A stretch of 64,000 nt of DNA from Lentisphaeria bacterium UBA4640. Lineage in GTDB: Bacteria; Verrucomicrobiota; Lentisphaeria; Victivallales; UBA1829. This document shows, in pieces, positions 7,783 through 18,000 of this stretch. Both the position numbers and the translations under genes were made by a program. The first letter of the stretch is position 1. Each line of letters opens with the position of its first letter. The stretch is taken from the NCBI GenBank assembly GCA_002405835.1, contig DHMO01000042.1, forward strand, positions 1 through 64,000. Reading direction: 5' to 3'. The notes below the pieces were generated by a model, which did no database searches, was not told the DNA's origin, and worked only from the letters and a program-made list of their open reading frames with translations.

Positions 7783-9947
7783 ATCCGCCGCGCACCGCAT
7801 GCGGACGCTTTGCCGATTCGTTCCCGTGCGTGGTGGCGGTAATCGCGATTCTGAATGCTGACATTCTCCCGTTTCTCCTGCCGGAAGCCTCCGGCTGTTT
7901 CTTCCTCGCTCCGCTTCCCCTGACATTTGTGGCATGGCGGCTCCTGGGAAGCGCAAGATGTCTGCGGGTTTGGATGCTGCCGACTCTGCTGGCGCTCTCT
8001 TCCCTGCTTCTGTTTCATAATCCGCATACGGATCTGCCGGCTCGCCGCACCGGAGCGGAACTGCGCGTGAAAGCGACGGACTCTTCCCTGTGCGGCGGTT
8101 CGCCTTCGTGGATGCCGAACGCCCCCGGAAATGTGCTGGCCGAAGTCGAGGCGTTCCGCTACACGCCGGCCGATATATGGCGTCCGCTTTCCGGAACCGT
8201 ATTCCTGCGGATTCCGTCTTTTCTGAATGTTTCGCCCGGTTACGGCGACACTCTGCATGTTTCCGGGATTCTGGAACCGCTTTTGCCGCCCTCTGCTCCC
8301 GGAGTGTTTGATTTTTCCGCGTATGCCCGGGCAAAGGGGGTGAAGCGCGTCTTTGAGGTTCGCGAACTGACAGTTCTTCAGCGCGGCAGCTCATTTTTGC
8401 GCCGGGTTTACGATGTGCGCGGAATTATTCTGGAAAGTCTCGGCGCAAAGCTGACAGAGGAGAACCGGGCGGTTGCCGCGGCGCTTCTGTTCGGGATGAA
8501 ACAGGGCGTGAGCGCGGATATCCGGACGGATTTTCTGAGGAGCGGAACGATTCATGTCCTTTGCGTAAGCGGACTTCATATTGCGCTTTTTGCGATGGTT
8601 CTCATGCTGATTCTGCGTCCGTTTCCGTTTACTTTGCGCTGGCTGCTTGTTCTGCCGCCGGTGCTGATTTACGCGCTTTCGACCGGGATGCAGGGACCCG
8701 CGTTCCGTGCGTATGTGATGTTCGCCGTGTTTGCTTTGCTGAAGGCGTTTCATTACCGGACGCGTCCGATGAACACGCTGGCATTTGCGGCTGTTCTTCT
8801 GATGATCGGGAATCCGTATGCACCGCTGGAACTCGGTTTTCAATATTCGTTTCTCTGCGTGATGTTTCTTATTTTATGCGGACCTTATTTGAAACACATA
8901 TCCAGTCTTGCCTGGGCTCCGTGGCGTTTCCGTCTTCATTCCCCCGGCTGGTTCCATATCCATGCGCTCAATTTTCTGATATTCAGCGCAGGCGCTTCAT
9001 TTGCCGCATATCTGGCGAGTTTTGCGGTTTCGATGTGTCACCAGGGATTGTTCACGCCGTGGGCTGTCTTCAGCTATCTGCTGGTAAGTCCTGTCGCGTG
9101 GCTTTGCTTTGCGCTGTTTGCTGCCGGACTCTGTGCAAGCTGGATTCCCGGTGCGCTCTCCCTGATTGGAGCAGCAATGAGTCCTCTGCTCGATCTGCTG
9201 CGCGGCATTCCCGCGTTTTTTGCGGAAACTGGATATTTTTACACTCAGACGACTCCATGGTGGGCGGCGCTTCTGTTTCTGATCCTGTTCGCTCTGCTCC
9301 TGCTGAACCGGAAACCGAAGGTTGAACTTGCTGTGCTGATCGGACTCGCTCTTCTGGCCGGAGCGTTTCTGCTGTTTCCGCGAATGCGTCCGGATGAACT
9401 CATCATTCGCCGTGGAGGGGGAGTGCGTCCGATGCTGCTTTTCACTTCACCGTCAGGCGGACATGCGCTGGTGATCAACATGCCGGATTACGAAGCGGCG
9501 CGCGACGCAGCCGCCCTTCTGCGCATGCAGGGTTCGACAACCGTCTCTGAATTGTATTGCGATTCTCCCCGCCGGGAATCCTGCGGAGGCGCATTGCCGT
9601 TTCTGAATATGACCGACACCCGCAGTCTGCATTTTGCGGCCCCGGTCCGTCTGAACACTGTTTATGCGTATCGCACCAGAAAACGCGCGCTGATGCTGGG
9701 GCTGCCGATGGAGAAGAATCAGCCGTCCGCTTTCGTGAAATACCGCAAGAATTCTGATGGTTTTTCGCTCATTCTGAATCCGCCGTGGACGGGGATTGTT
9801 CTGCGTTTCCGGAACGGAGCAGACGGAGAGCGTCTGGAGCTTTACCGGAACGGCGTTTTGCAGAAGAGTTTTCCTCTCGGTCCCGATCGGGAAATCCAAT
9901 ATGAAAAATTTATGTTAAATGACCGTCACAGCCTTCTTCGGCAATGA
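7779..9947 (+). CDS. ComEC/Rec2-family membrane protein lacking metallo-beta-lactamase motifs
   Basis: A 722-residue polytopic protein. The N-terminal part has hydrophobic helices and an OB-like segment; residues about 225-500 are the Competence domain with the hallmark LCVSGLHIALF. ComEC normally moves single-stranded DNA across the inner membrane and often ends in a metallo-beta-lactamase domain. Here the C-terminal ~190 residues contain no HxHxDH metal motif, so that domain is degenerate or different. It is translationally coupled to the upstream kinase. No other competence gene was seen nearby. Confidence 0.85.
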   Translation: MNPPRTACGRFADSFPCVVAVIAILNADILPFLLPEASGCFFLAPLPLTFVAWRLLGSARCLRVWMLPTLLALSSLLLFHNPHTDLPARRTGAELRVKATDSSLCGGSPSWMPNAPGNVLAEVEAFRYTPADIWRPLSGTVFLRIPSFLNVSPGYGDTLHVSGILEPLLPPSAPGVFDFSAYARAKGVKRVFEVRELTVLQRGSSFLRRVYDVRGIILESLGAKLTEENRAVAAALLFGMKQGVSADIRTDFLRSGTIHVLCVSGLHIALFAMVLMLILRPFPFTLRWLLVLPPVLIYALSTGMQGPAFRAYVMFAVFALLKAFHYRTRPMNTLAFAAVLLMIGNPYAPLELGFQYSFLCVMFLILCGPYLKHISSLAWAPWRFRLHSPGWFHIHALNFLIFSAGASFAAYLASFAVSMCHQGLFTPWAVFSYLLVSPVAWLCFALFAAGLCASWIPGALSLIGAAMSPLLDLLRGIPAFFAETGYFYTQTTPWWAALLFLILFALLLLNRKPKVELAVLIGLALLAGAFLLFPRMRPDELIIRRGGGVRPMLLFTSPSGGHALVINMPDYEAARDAAALLRMQGSTTVSELYCDSPRRESCGGALPFLNMTDTRSLHFAAPVRLNTVYAYRTRKRALMLGLPMEKNQPSAFVKYRKNSDGFSLILNPPWTGIVLRFRNGADGERLELYRNGVLQKSFPLGPDREIQYEKFMLNDRHSLLRQ

Positions 9948-10040
9948 CGGTTCAATCTTTGAGACAGCAGGGAAAACGGAAACTTATTCAACTTTTCTGA
10001 TCTAAAAGCGGAAAGTGAACGTCTGGATCGTGCAGGTAAT

Positions 10041-10062
10041 AAAAAACCTCGCATATGCGAGG
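10041..10062 (-). terminator. intrinsic terminator of the tRNA
   Basis: On the minus strand a perfect palindrome ACCTCGCATATGCGAGGT runs straight into a T tract just downstream of the tRNA. Confidence 0.85.
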
Positions 10063-10074
10063 TGAAATTTTAAG

Positions 10075-10149
10075 TGGTGGCTGCTGCCGGGATTGAACCA
10101 GCGACCAATGGATTATGATTCCAGTGCTCTACCGCTGAGCTAAGCAGCC
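10075..10149 (-). tRNA. tRNA with CAT anticodon (Met, or lysidine-type Ile2)
   Basis: The 75-base tRNA has acceptor arms GGCTGCT/AGCAGCC, a D arm GCTC...GAGC, an anticodon loop ATCATAA, a T arm GCTGG..CCGGC, and an encoded CCA. The outermost anticodon-stem pair is C-T mismatched. The variable loop and T arm (TTGGTCGCTGGTTCAA) match what I recall of E. coli ileX rather than elongator Met, so it may be read as Ile2 after lysidine modification. That identity is inference; the structure itself is clear. Confidence 0.93.
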
Positions 10150-10168
10150 ATCGTTCTTGATGGTGCTT

Positions 10169-10196
10169 AATATAATGCACTTCACGAAAATTGCAA
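10169..10196 (-). promoter_or_regulatory. tRNA promoter
   Basis: Minus strand: TTGCAA (10196-10191), 16 bases, TATATT (10174-10169), about 20 bases before the mature tRNA 5' end. Confidence 0.65.
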
Positions 10197-10279
10197 ATGC
10201 GTTTTTGCAAAAAATCCGAAAAATTTTCCCGAACCGTTTTTTTACGCCAAATTTCCTGTGTATTTCTCTGTTTTTTCCG

Positions 10280-10307
10280 TTGATTTTTTGCGTTTTGATG
10301 ATACAGT
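10280..10307 (+). promoter_or_regulatory. promoter for the K+/H+ antiporter gene
   Basis: TTGATT (10280-10285), 16 bases, TACAGT (10302-10307), followed by AGGAG at 10321-10325. Confidence 0.5.
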
Positions 10308-10337
10308 ACCGCATACACACAGGAGCGATGTCATTTG

Positions 10338-12254
10338 ATGAAAAAAACTCTTGCACTTCTTATCTGCATTCTATCCCTGCTGGCGATTGCGGGAAGCAAT
10401 ACTGTTTCCTCGCCCGTTCAGCCGGATTCCGGAGAAACTATTTCCAAAACGGCAAAGCCCGACTCGCCGAAGGTTCTGCCCTCAACGGCGTCTTCCCGTC
10501 AGACAGTTGCCGTACCGGTCAGCGAACTTCCGTCCGCTCCCGAATCCGGTAAAACTGCTGCAAAAGCCGAGGATGCCGGACTTCATCCCGAACCGGAACA
10601 CTCCACCGCACAGATTGATGGAACTCCGCTGGAAACAAAACGGGCTGGGCCGGAACAGTCCCCGGCTCAAAACTCCAGTCAAACAACAGTTCCACCCAAC
10701 AAAACAGGAATTCAAATGAATTTTTTCAGCGATGTTTCCTCCATCAGCACAGTGCTTATGACCTTTGCCGTTCTCGTCCTGATATGCGCGTGTTCGACAA
10801 AGCTCTCTTCTAAAATCAACATGCCGGTCCTCGTCGTCTTCCTTGCAATCGGAATGCTCGCGGGACCCAAAGGCTTTCATGAAGTGCCTTTCGACGACCC
10901 GAATCTGGCAAATGTCATCGGAACAATCGCCATGGCGTTTATCCTCTTCTCCGGAGGATTCGACACAAAATGGTCCTCCATTAAAAATGTGGTCAAGACA
11001 GGCGGAATCCTTTCCAGTCTCGGTGTTTTTATGACCGCATTCTTTCTCGGCATCATCGCCTTTTACTTTTTCCGCTGGCAGCTGCCGGATAAGAACCTTA
11101 CGTTTCTCTGGTGTCTGCTGCTCGGAGCCATTATTTCCTCGACGGACGCCGCCGCGGTCTTCTCCATTCTCCGCTCAAAAAGCGTCAGTCTCAAAGGAGA
11201 TCTTCAGTCTCTGCTTGAATTTGAATCCGGAAGCAACGACCCGATGGCGGCCTTCCTCACAATCACCCTTGTTCCGCTCGCGCTTCACAGCATGGAGACT
11301 CCCGGCAGCAGCGGTCTTGACATCGGGATTTTCAAAGACATCTTTTTGAGCTTCATCGCAAAAATGACGCTCGGCGTAATCCTCGGTATCGCATGGGGAA
11401 AAATCGCGGTCTACCTCTTCAATAAAATCAACCTTGACTACGACGGACTCTATTACGTTCTAGGAATCGCCGTCACGCTGTTTTCCTTCGGATTTACAGA
11501 ACGGTTCGGCGGAAACGGTTTCATGGCGGTCTATGTGACCGGGCTCGTCATGGGCAACAGCAAGTTCATCTATCACAATGGACTCGGGCGTTTCCACGAC
11601 GGCATGGCGTGGCTGATGCAGGTGATCCTTTTCACCATGCTCGGCTTGCTTGCCGACCCGAAGCTGCTTCTCAAAAACTGGTGGGTCGGGCTTTGCATTG
11701 CCGCCGCGCTGATGCTCGTCGCCCGTCCGCTTTCGGTTCTGCTCTGCATGCTCGGAAGCAAATTCAACTGGAATGAACGAATGCTCGTTTCGTGGGTCGG
11801 ACTGCGCGGCGGAGCTCCCGTCATGCTTGCCACATTCCCGTTGATTCACAAACTTCCCGAATGCGAAATGATGTTCCACATCGTCTTCTTCATCGTTCTG
11901 ACTTCGGTGATTCTTCAGGGCATGACCATCATGCCGGCTGCGAAAAGACTGAAGCTGGATTTGCCGCTGAAGGTTCATCCGCGCGTTCCGCTGGAATTTG
12001 AAAACACCGGAAACATGGACGACGAAATGCGCGAATTTGAAATTCTGCCGAACGCGAATAACATTGTCGGCAAGACGCTCAGGACGCTCGGACTGCCCGC
12101 CGGAGCTCTCGTTCTGCTGATCCGCCGCGGGGAAAAATATGTGGTCCCGCACGGAGATACGAAGCTCGAATCCAACGATTCGCTGATGATTCTCGGAAAA
12201 CCGGAAGTTCTCAAGGAAACCGGCCGTTTCCTCGGAGTCCCCGCCGAATCCTGA
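10338..12254 (+). CDS. potassium/proton antiporter (NhaP2/CvrA type) with N-terminal extension
   Basis: A CPA1-family antiporter: from about residue 127 it has a polytopic exchanger domain (acidic motif in SSTDAAAVFSIL, then ESGSNDPMAAFL), and near 545-635 a TrkA-C/RCK-C regulatory domain. It should exchange K+ or Na+ for protons at the inner membrane. Unusually, it begins with a signal-peptide-like hydrophobic stretch and a Pro/Ser/Thr-rich linker of about 100 residues. The ATG at 10338 follows an in-frame TTG at 10335. An internal ATG at 10716, preceded by AGGAA, would give a normal-sized antiporter. Confidence 0.88.
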   Translation: MKKTLALLICILSLLAIAGSNTVSSPVQPDSGETISKTAKPDSPKVLPSTASSRQTVAVPVSELPSAPESGKTAAKAEDAGLHPEPEHSTAQIDGTPLETKRAGPEQSPAQNSSQTTVPPNKTGIQMNFFSDVSSISTVLMTFAVLVLICACSTKLSSKINMPVLVVFLAIGMLAGPKGFHEVPFDDPNLANVIGTIAMAFILFSGGFDTKWSSIKNVVKTGGILSSLGVFMTAFFLGIIAFYFFRWQLPDKNLTFLWCLLLGAIISSTDAAAVFSILRSKSVSLKGDLQSLLEFESGSNDPMAAFLTITLVPLALHSMETPGSSGLDIGIFKDIFLSFIAKMTLGVILGIAWGKIAVYLFNKINLDYDGLYYVLGIAVTLFSFGFTERFGGNGFMAVYVTGLVMGNSKFIYHNGLGRFHDGMAWLMQVILFTMLGLLADPKLLLKNWWVGLCIAAALMLVARPLSVLLCMLGSKFNWNERMLVSWVGLRGGAPVMLATFPLIHKLPECEMMFHIVFFIVLTSVILQGMTIMPAAKRLKLDLPLKVHPRVPLEFENTGNMDDEMREFEILPNANNIVGKTLRTLGLPAGALVLLIRRGEKYVVPHGDTKLESNDSLMILGKPEVLKETGRFLGVPAES

Positions 12255-12265
12255 GCATGGCATTT

Positions 12266-12293
12266 CCGGACGGATCCCCCCTTCTCCGTCCGG
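12266..12293 (+). terminator. hairpin after the antiporter gene
   Basis: CCGGACGGA (12266-12274) pairs perfectly with TCCGTCCGG (12285-12293). There is no T tract, so it may be a weak terminator or an RNA-stabilising hairpin. Confidence 0.4.
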
Positions 12294-12334
12294 CTTGCAA
12301 ATATAAAAAACAATAAACTGAAGGAGAAGGAAAA

Positions 12335-13825
12335 ATGGAAGATTTCTTCAAAAACGTCTGGCAGATGATTGTTGACAGCAATGTCCTCAATCTTGTCGGA
12401 GCAGTCCTCGTGCTGCTGGTCGGCTGGCTGATCGCGGTAATCGTCTCAAGCCAGGTCGCAAAACTTGTCAACAAAATCGGCGTTGACCAAAAACTCAACC
12501 GCTGCCTTCCGCAGGGAAGCGAGCTGAAAGAGAAGTCCACGGCGAAATTCGTCGGACGCTTCGTCTACTATCTGATTCTGCTGCTCACGATTCTCGGCTG
12601 CCTGACAACCCTGAATCTGACCCAGACGGCGGAACCGATTCAGGAGTTTGTCGCGTCTCTGACCTCGTATGCGGCGAAAATCATCGGTGCAGTTGCTCTT
12701 GCCTTCATCGCATGGGTTGTCGCAACCGTGCTCCGCTACGGCTCGAACATGTTCCTGCAGATGATTCACTTCGATGAACGCTTCGCCAAGCTCACCGATG
12801 AAAAAGAGAACGAAACGCCGCTCAGCGCGACGGTTGCTTCCATCCTCTACTGGGTGGTTCTGCTCTTCTTCCTGCCCTCGATTCTCAATGTCCTGGAAAT
12901 CAAGGGCATCACGGAACCGATTCAGCAGATGTTCTCCAAGATTCTCGGCTACATCCCGAATCTGATCGCGGCGGCGGCAATTCTCTTCGTCGGTCTGCTC
13001 GCGGCGAAAGTCGTCCGCAAGGCGGTTACGGGACTTATCGTCATCTCCCGCGTCGATGCGCTCGGTGAAAAAGCCGGCGTCTCGAAGCTCTTCGGTGACA
13101 AGGGGCTTTCCTCCATGATCGGCGTTGTCGCATACGTTCTGGTTGCGATTCCGGTTCTGATCTCCTCGCTCACCGCGCTGAAGATTGATTCGCTTTCCAA
13201 CTCGGTTGCCGGCTTCTTCGACAAACTTCTGAACGCGACGGGCGACATTCTCGGCGCCGCGCTTCTGATCTTCGTAGCCTTCCTTGCGGGTAGCTTTGTC
13301 GCCGGACTCGTCACTCAGGTGTTCGAGAATTTCGGCTTCAACCAGCTCATCGCGAAACTCGGCTTTGCCTCGAAAGATGAAAAGGAATCCAGCCTGCCGT
13401 CCGTTATCGTCGGCAAACTCGCATTCCTGACGATCATCTTCATGGCAGCGGTTGCGGCTTCCGACATTCTCGGATTCCTCGAACTTTCGCGTCTGCTCCG
13501 CACTTTCATGGAATTCGGCGGCAACATCATCATCGGCGTGATTGTTCTGCTCATCGGCATCTGGATTTCCAACTTTGCCGCTGACGCCATCAAGGGCAAA
13601 TGCGCGGACATCGTTGTTACCATCGTCCGTGTTGCCGTCCTGATCTTCACCGGAGCGATCGCGATCCACAACATGAACATCGGCGGACCGATCGTTCAGA
13701 CCGCGTTCACGCTTCTTCTCGGCGCAATCTGCATTGCAGTTGCACTGGCCTTCGGACTCGGCGGACGTGAATTCGCCGCCAGAAAACTCGAAGAGTGGAC
13801 AAAGAAGTCCGGCAAGAAAGACTGA
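12335..13825 (+). CDS. mechanosensitive channel-like protein with repeated TM helices (CmpX-like)
   Basis: A 496-residue inner-membrane protein built from repeats of the conserved TM-helix unit found in CmpX-like mechanosensitive channels. Units start near residues 11, 115, 202, 300 and 391, each with the pattern small-residue helix, V/LVGxxxA, then a basic edge. A final helix (AFTLLLGAICIAVALAFGLGGREFA) near 455-480 resembles the MscS pore-lining segment. The likely role is relief of osmotic stress. AAGGAGAAGG precedes the ATG. It lies between two other transport genes. Confidence 0.8.
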   Translation: MEDFFKNVWQMIVDSNVLNLVGAVLVLLVGWLIAVIVSSQVAKLVNKIGVDQKLNRCLPQGSELKEKSTAKFVGRFVYYLILLLTILGCLTTLNLTQTAEPIQEFVASLTSYAAKIIGAVALAFIAWVVATVLRYGSNMFLQMIHFDERFAKLTDEKENETPLSATVASILYWVVLLFFLPSILNVLEIKGITEPIQQMFSKILGYIPNLIAAAAILFVGLLAAKVVRKAVTGLIVISRVDALGEKAGVSKLFGDKGLSSMIGVVAYVLVAIPVLISSLTALKIDSLSNSVAGFFDKLLNATGDILGAALLIFVAFLAGSFVAGLVTQVFENFGFNQLIAKLGFASKDEKESSLPSVIVGKLAFLTIIFMAAVAASDILGFLELSRLLRTFMEFGGNIIIGVIVLLIGIWISNFAADAIKGKCADIVVTIVRVAVLIFTGAIAIHNMNIGGPIVQTAFTLLLGAICIAVALAFGLGGREFAARKLEEWTKKSGKKD

Positions 13826-13845
13826 ACCCGAATTGTTTAACCTGA

Positions 13846-13882
13846 CGGCTCCGCTCCCCCGGCGGAGCCGCTTTTCTTTTTT
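13846..13882 (+). terminator. intrinsic terminator after the channel gene
   Basis: CGGCTCCGC (13846-13854) pairs with GCGGAGCCG (13862-13870) and is followed by CTTTTCTTTTTT. The T tract ends exactly at the start codon of the next gene. Confidence 0.85.
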
Positions 13883-14779
13883 ATGCTGACCCTATCCATA
13901 CCGCAATGGTTTCTGCCGATTCTCGGTTCCGCGCTCGGACTCGGCTTCTATGACATCTGCAAGAAACATGCCGTGCGCGACAATTCCGTCATGCCGGTTC
14001 TTTTCTTTGCCACTCTGACCGGTTCGCTGTTTTTTGTTGCCGGCACTGCGCTTTTCGGAGATTTCTCCTCTGCGATCCGCTGTACGCCGCGCATATGGCT
14101 GCTGCTTCTTGTCAAATCTTTTCTGGTCGGTTCCAGCTGGACCTGTGTCTATTATGCGATGCGGGACCTTCCGATCTCACTTGCCGCTCCGATCCGGGCG
14201 AGCTCGCCGCTGTGGACGTTCATCGGCGGACTCATTCTGTTTCATGAGGTTCCGACACTCTGGCAAGCGGTCGGCATGGTTTTGATCTTTGGCGGATATT
14301 ACTTTTTTTCTATTCTCGGCAAACTGGAGGGCTTTTCCTTCCGCCGTTCCCGCAGTGTGCATCTGATTCTTCTCGGCACGCTTCTTGGCGCGGCTTCGGC
14401 GCTTTACGACAAATATCTTCTGAATTCCGTGCATATCCCGCGTGACACCGTGCAGCTCTGGTTTTCGATCGACCTGGTATTCATTCTTGGTCTTGCGTAT
14501 CTGATCCGGAGTTTCTTTTTCAGGCAGCAGCACAAATTTCATTGGCGCTGGACGATTCCTGCGACGGGGATTCTGTTAATCGCCGCCGATTTTCTTTATT
14601 TTTATGCAGTAAGCATGCCGGACATTCACATTTCGATATTATCCTTGGTTCGCCGCTGCAACTGTATTGTAACGTTCGGTTTTGGCGTCTGGCTGTTTCA
14701 CGACACGAACATCAAGCGTAAAGCCCTGGCTCTGCTTTTCATTCTTCTCGGCGTCATCATCCTCGCCCTTGCCAAGTAA
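13883..14779 (+). CDS. EamA/DMT-superfamily transporter
   Basis: A 298-residue ten-helix drug/metabolite transporter with two EamA repeats (about 10-140 and 155-297); LGFYDICKKHAVR near the start and the SLAAPIRASSPLWTFIGGLILFHE block are typical. The substrate is unknown. The ATG at 13883 follows the terminator T tract with no ribosome-binding site, so either it is leaderless from a promoter inside the upstream gene or it depends on read-through. The convergent neighbour is the 1173-residue surface protein. Confidence 0.85.
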   Translation: MLTLSIPQWFLPILGSALGLGFYDICKKHAVRDNSVMPVLFFATLTGSLFFVAGTALFGDFSSAIRCTPRIWLLLLVKSFLVGSSWTCVYYAMRDLPISLAAPIRASSPLWTFIGGLILFHEVPTLWQAVGMVLIFGGYYFFSILGKLEGFSFRRSRSVHLILLGTLLGAASALYDKYLLNSVHIPRDTVQLWFSIDLVFILGLAYLIRSFFFRQQHKFHWRWTIPATGILLIAADFLYFYAVSMPDIHISILSLVRRCNCIVTFGFGVWLFHDTNIKRKALALLFILLGVIILALAK

Positions 14780-14980
14780 ATGAGGGCGGGGGATAAACGG
14801 GATAAGGAAGCGTTCGTTTACGGCAAGTCCCTTGAAGGAGCTTTTTTGTTTTTTATCTGATGCTGGTTGCCTTTGAGAGCGGCAAGCGGATAACCGGGTC
14901 GGAGGAAAATATTACACTCTGGTTCCAGGGGAAGTGCTGGTGATTCCGGAATTTCAGACGCATTACGTGAATTCGTCCGC

Positions 14981-15010
14981 GGGCGGCCGCTCTGCAAAAA
15001 GCGGCCGCCC
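14981..15010 (-). terminator. GC-rich hairpin downstream of the 1173-residue protein gene
   Basis: A ten-base perfect stem (GGGCGGCCGC with GCGGCCGCCC, loop of ten) starts 28 bases after the stop codon on the minus strand. It has no T tract. The rest of 14780-15037 shows nothing gene-like apart from a T-rich patch near 14840-14858 that may end the EamA transcript. Confidence 0.5.
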
Positions 15011-15037
15011 GTGTGTTTTCAGTGTTTGAGAACGAGG

Positions 15038-18000
15038 TTACGCGATGACTGTCCAGTCCATATCGACGCCGCGTCCCATTTCGACCCACTTCTTGGTGTC
15101 GCAGCCGGAGTAGTAGCCGAGCATGCCGGTGGAGTACTGACGGACGAGCAGATCGTCTTTTCCGTCGCCGTCGTAATCGCCCGCGCCGACAATGAACCAG
15201 TCGTTGGCGTCGAGCTGGCCGACTGAGGACCAGGTTTCGGCTTTACCGTCTTCGAAGCGGACGATGGAGCCGGTTTCCTTATGGAAGAGAACAATATCAT
15301 CCTTCCCGTCTCCGTTGAAGTCGCCGATGGCGCGGACGTCCCAGCCACCGCCGAATCCTCCGAGAGAGCTGAAGGAACTGTCGATTCCGACTGCGTAGAA
15401 GCCGCCGTTGTTTTCAAAGAGGATTTCATCTTTTCCATCACCGTTGAAATCGCCGGTTCCCTTGAGCGACCAGTTGCGGTCGAATCCGCCGGAGATGGCA
15501 ACCCAGTTGTCCGTTCCGTCGGTCCATACACCCACGGCTGAAAGGTCGGGCGCATGCCAGACGATGGAGTTTTTCCCGGCGTTTCCGGTGAGATTTCCTA
15601 CTTTGAGATGCCATTCGATGTTATCGGGGTTGTACAGGACGCTGATGTTCTCCCAGGTGGAAGTGTCGCCGTCCTTGCGGAAGCCGACGTATGCGCCGCG
15701 GATGCCGCCGAGAACGACGTTGCCGAGCATGACGATGTCCGCTTTGCCGTTGGAGTCCATGTCATACGCGCCGATGACCTCCCAGTCGGCGGGTTCCATG
15801 ATGCCCTGTCCCTGCCATTTGTCTTTGCCATCGAGCCAGAAACCGATCTGGTTGTCGCCGCCGGTGTACTGGAACATGACATCGCTGACGTTGTTTCCGT
15901 TGATATCACCTTTTGCAGCTTTTCCGGAGACGGGGCTGGTTACGGAGAGCACAAGGCTGGAGTTCTCTTTATTCAGCGTGCATGTGAGGTCGCCGACTTT
16001 GAAGACTCCTCCGATCGGAAGCGCGCCGAGCATATTGCCTTTCGTGTCGTAGACCGTGATTGTCTTGTTGAAGGTGAAGACATTCTGAGCAAGAATGTAT
16101 TTTCCTGTGCGCTGTTTCGCTCCGTCGAGCGTAATGGTGAAGTTTGCGCCCGAGTCGGAGATTCTGGACCAGTCGTTTACGATTGTGATGCCCGGAATTG
16201 CGGCTGCAACATCGAAGTTGAGCGTGCTTCCGGAATCGAGATACATGTTGCCACCCAATGTCATTTTTCCGGAAACTTTTGCTCCGCTTTTGACTCTGAG
16301 ATATGCTCCGGAGTTGAGGGTCAGTATATCCGCTGTTTCGCCTTCGTTCAGATACGCATTGCCGTTGACGGAAACATCATTGTACTTGTTTGCCGAGCCG
16401 ATGGAAGCATATTCCGTATGTTTGTTCATTGTAAAGCCGTTGAGGACTCCGCCGGCTTCCAGAACAATCTGGGTTACGGACGCTGCAGAGGTGTTTACGT
16501 CCAGAGTGCCGCCGGAGGAGACTGTGAGACCGGAAGCATTTCCAGCGGCAGAGATGCGTGCCGAACCGCCGGAGGTGATGGTGAGCTGCGAAACGGACGC
16601 ACCCTGGTAGACCTGAAGAACTCCGGCCAGGGTTCCGCCGGTTATCGAGGTTTTGGCAAGAGCGCTCAGCCAGCCGCCCGAATAGACGGCTCCAAGAGTG
16701 GTCTTTGCGGCGACCAGCGTTGCTCTTCCGCCGCTGCTGATGAAGAGATCGGAAACCGTTGCGGAAGTGACCGCCATTGAGCCGATGACGCTCACTCTGG
16801 ACACAGACTGTCCTTCATAGAGCTTTGCATTGGCGCCGGAAGAGACAACCGAGGAGCCGATGGATATGTTGGCGAGGTTGTCGAAAACCTGCGTCCGTTT
16901 CAGAGAGAATCCGTTCAGCGAACCGCCTGCGGAAACAGTGACATTTGTAACGAGTTCTCCATTGGAACCGATCAGGAAAAGCGTTCCGCCGACGTTGATT
17001 TTGATATCGGTGAGCGTCCGGGAGCGGTCGCTGTCAGTAATCAGGCGTCCGCCGGAGTTGACGATGATTCCGGAACCTTCGGCGAAGCCTTCAAAACGGG
17101 CGCTTCCTCCGGAGCTGATGTTCAGATTGGTTGTTCTGCCGTTCAGTGCGTTCAGGTATCCTCCGTTGAGAATATCGGATTGATCCAGTAATCCGCCGGA
17201 AGAAAGGGCTCCCGAACCGTAAAATTTGATGTTACGGGCGGTTGCCCCATTGTAGACGGTCATGCTTCCGGTTGCAGCGATCTGTGTATTCGCGAGATAT
17301 CCTCCGGATCTGACATACATCGTTCCGGAAACGGTGGTCATGGCGGCGGATTGTCCGGAATAGAGGTTTGCATAAACTCCGGAAGAGACAACTGCATTGC
17401 TGAACAGCAGCGAGGAGCCCTGCGGGAGTGTTATGTCTGTATTGAATGTGAAGCCGTTGACGGTGGCTCTGGAGCTGCAGGTGAGACCGCCGGTGTGAAT
17501 GGAGGCTCCTTCGGCCAGATAGGCGCTTCCTCCGGCGTAAATTGTTCCGTTGACTTTTGCTCCGCTGGAGATCTGAGCCACGCCGGTGTTGTGAACATAA
17601 ACTCTGGAGATGATTGCTCCGGAGGTGGCTGTCAGAGTTGCGCCGGAGATGTTGATGCTGGAGGCGACACCGTTGCTTTTGACGTCGATGAGTGTCCCGG
17701 AGGAAGCATTGAGAGACTGTACGCGTCCGTTGTTAACCTCGATCGTTGCGCCGGCCGCCTCGATGCCGTAGGCGCTTCCTCTGACCATGAGGTATGCTCC
17801 GGAGCGGAGGGTTGCAGAGGTGAGGTTGGCACCGGATGAGATGACTGCGCGTCCGCCGCTGGAAACGGTTGCGTTGGCAAGGCGTCCGCCGCTGGTGACT
17901 GTTACGTTTCCGGAGTTGAAGATGGTGATTTGATTAAGGTTTGCTCCGTAGGTCGCGGATACGTTCCCTGAGGTTTTCAGATATGTGACAGATCCTCCGT

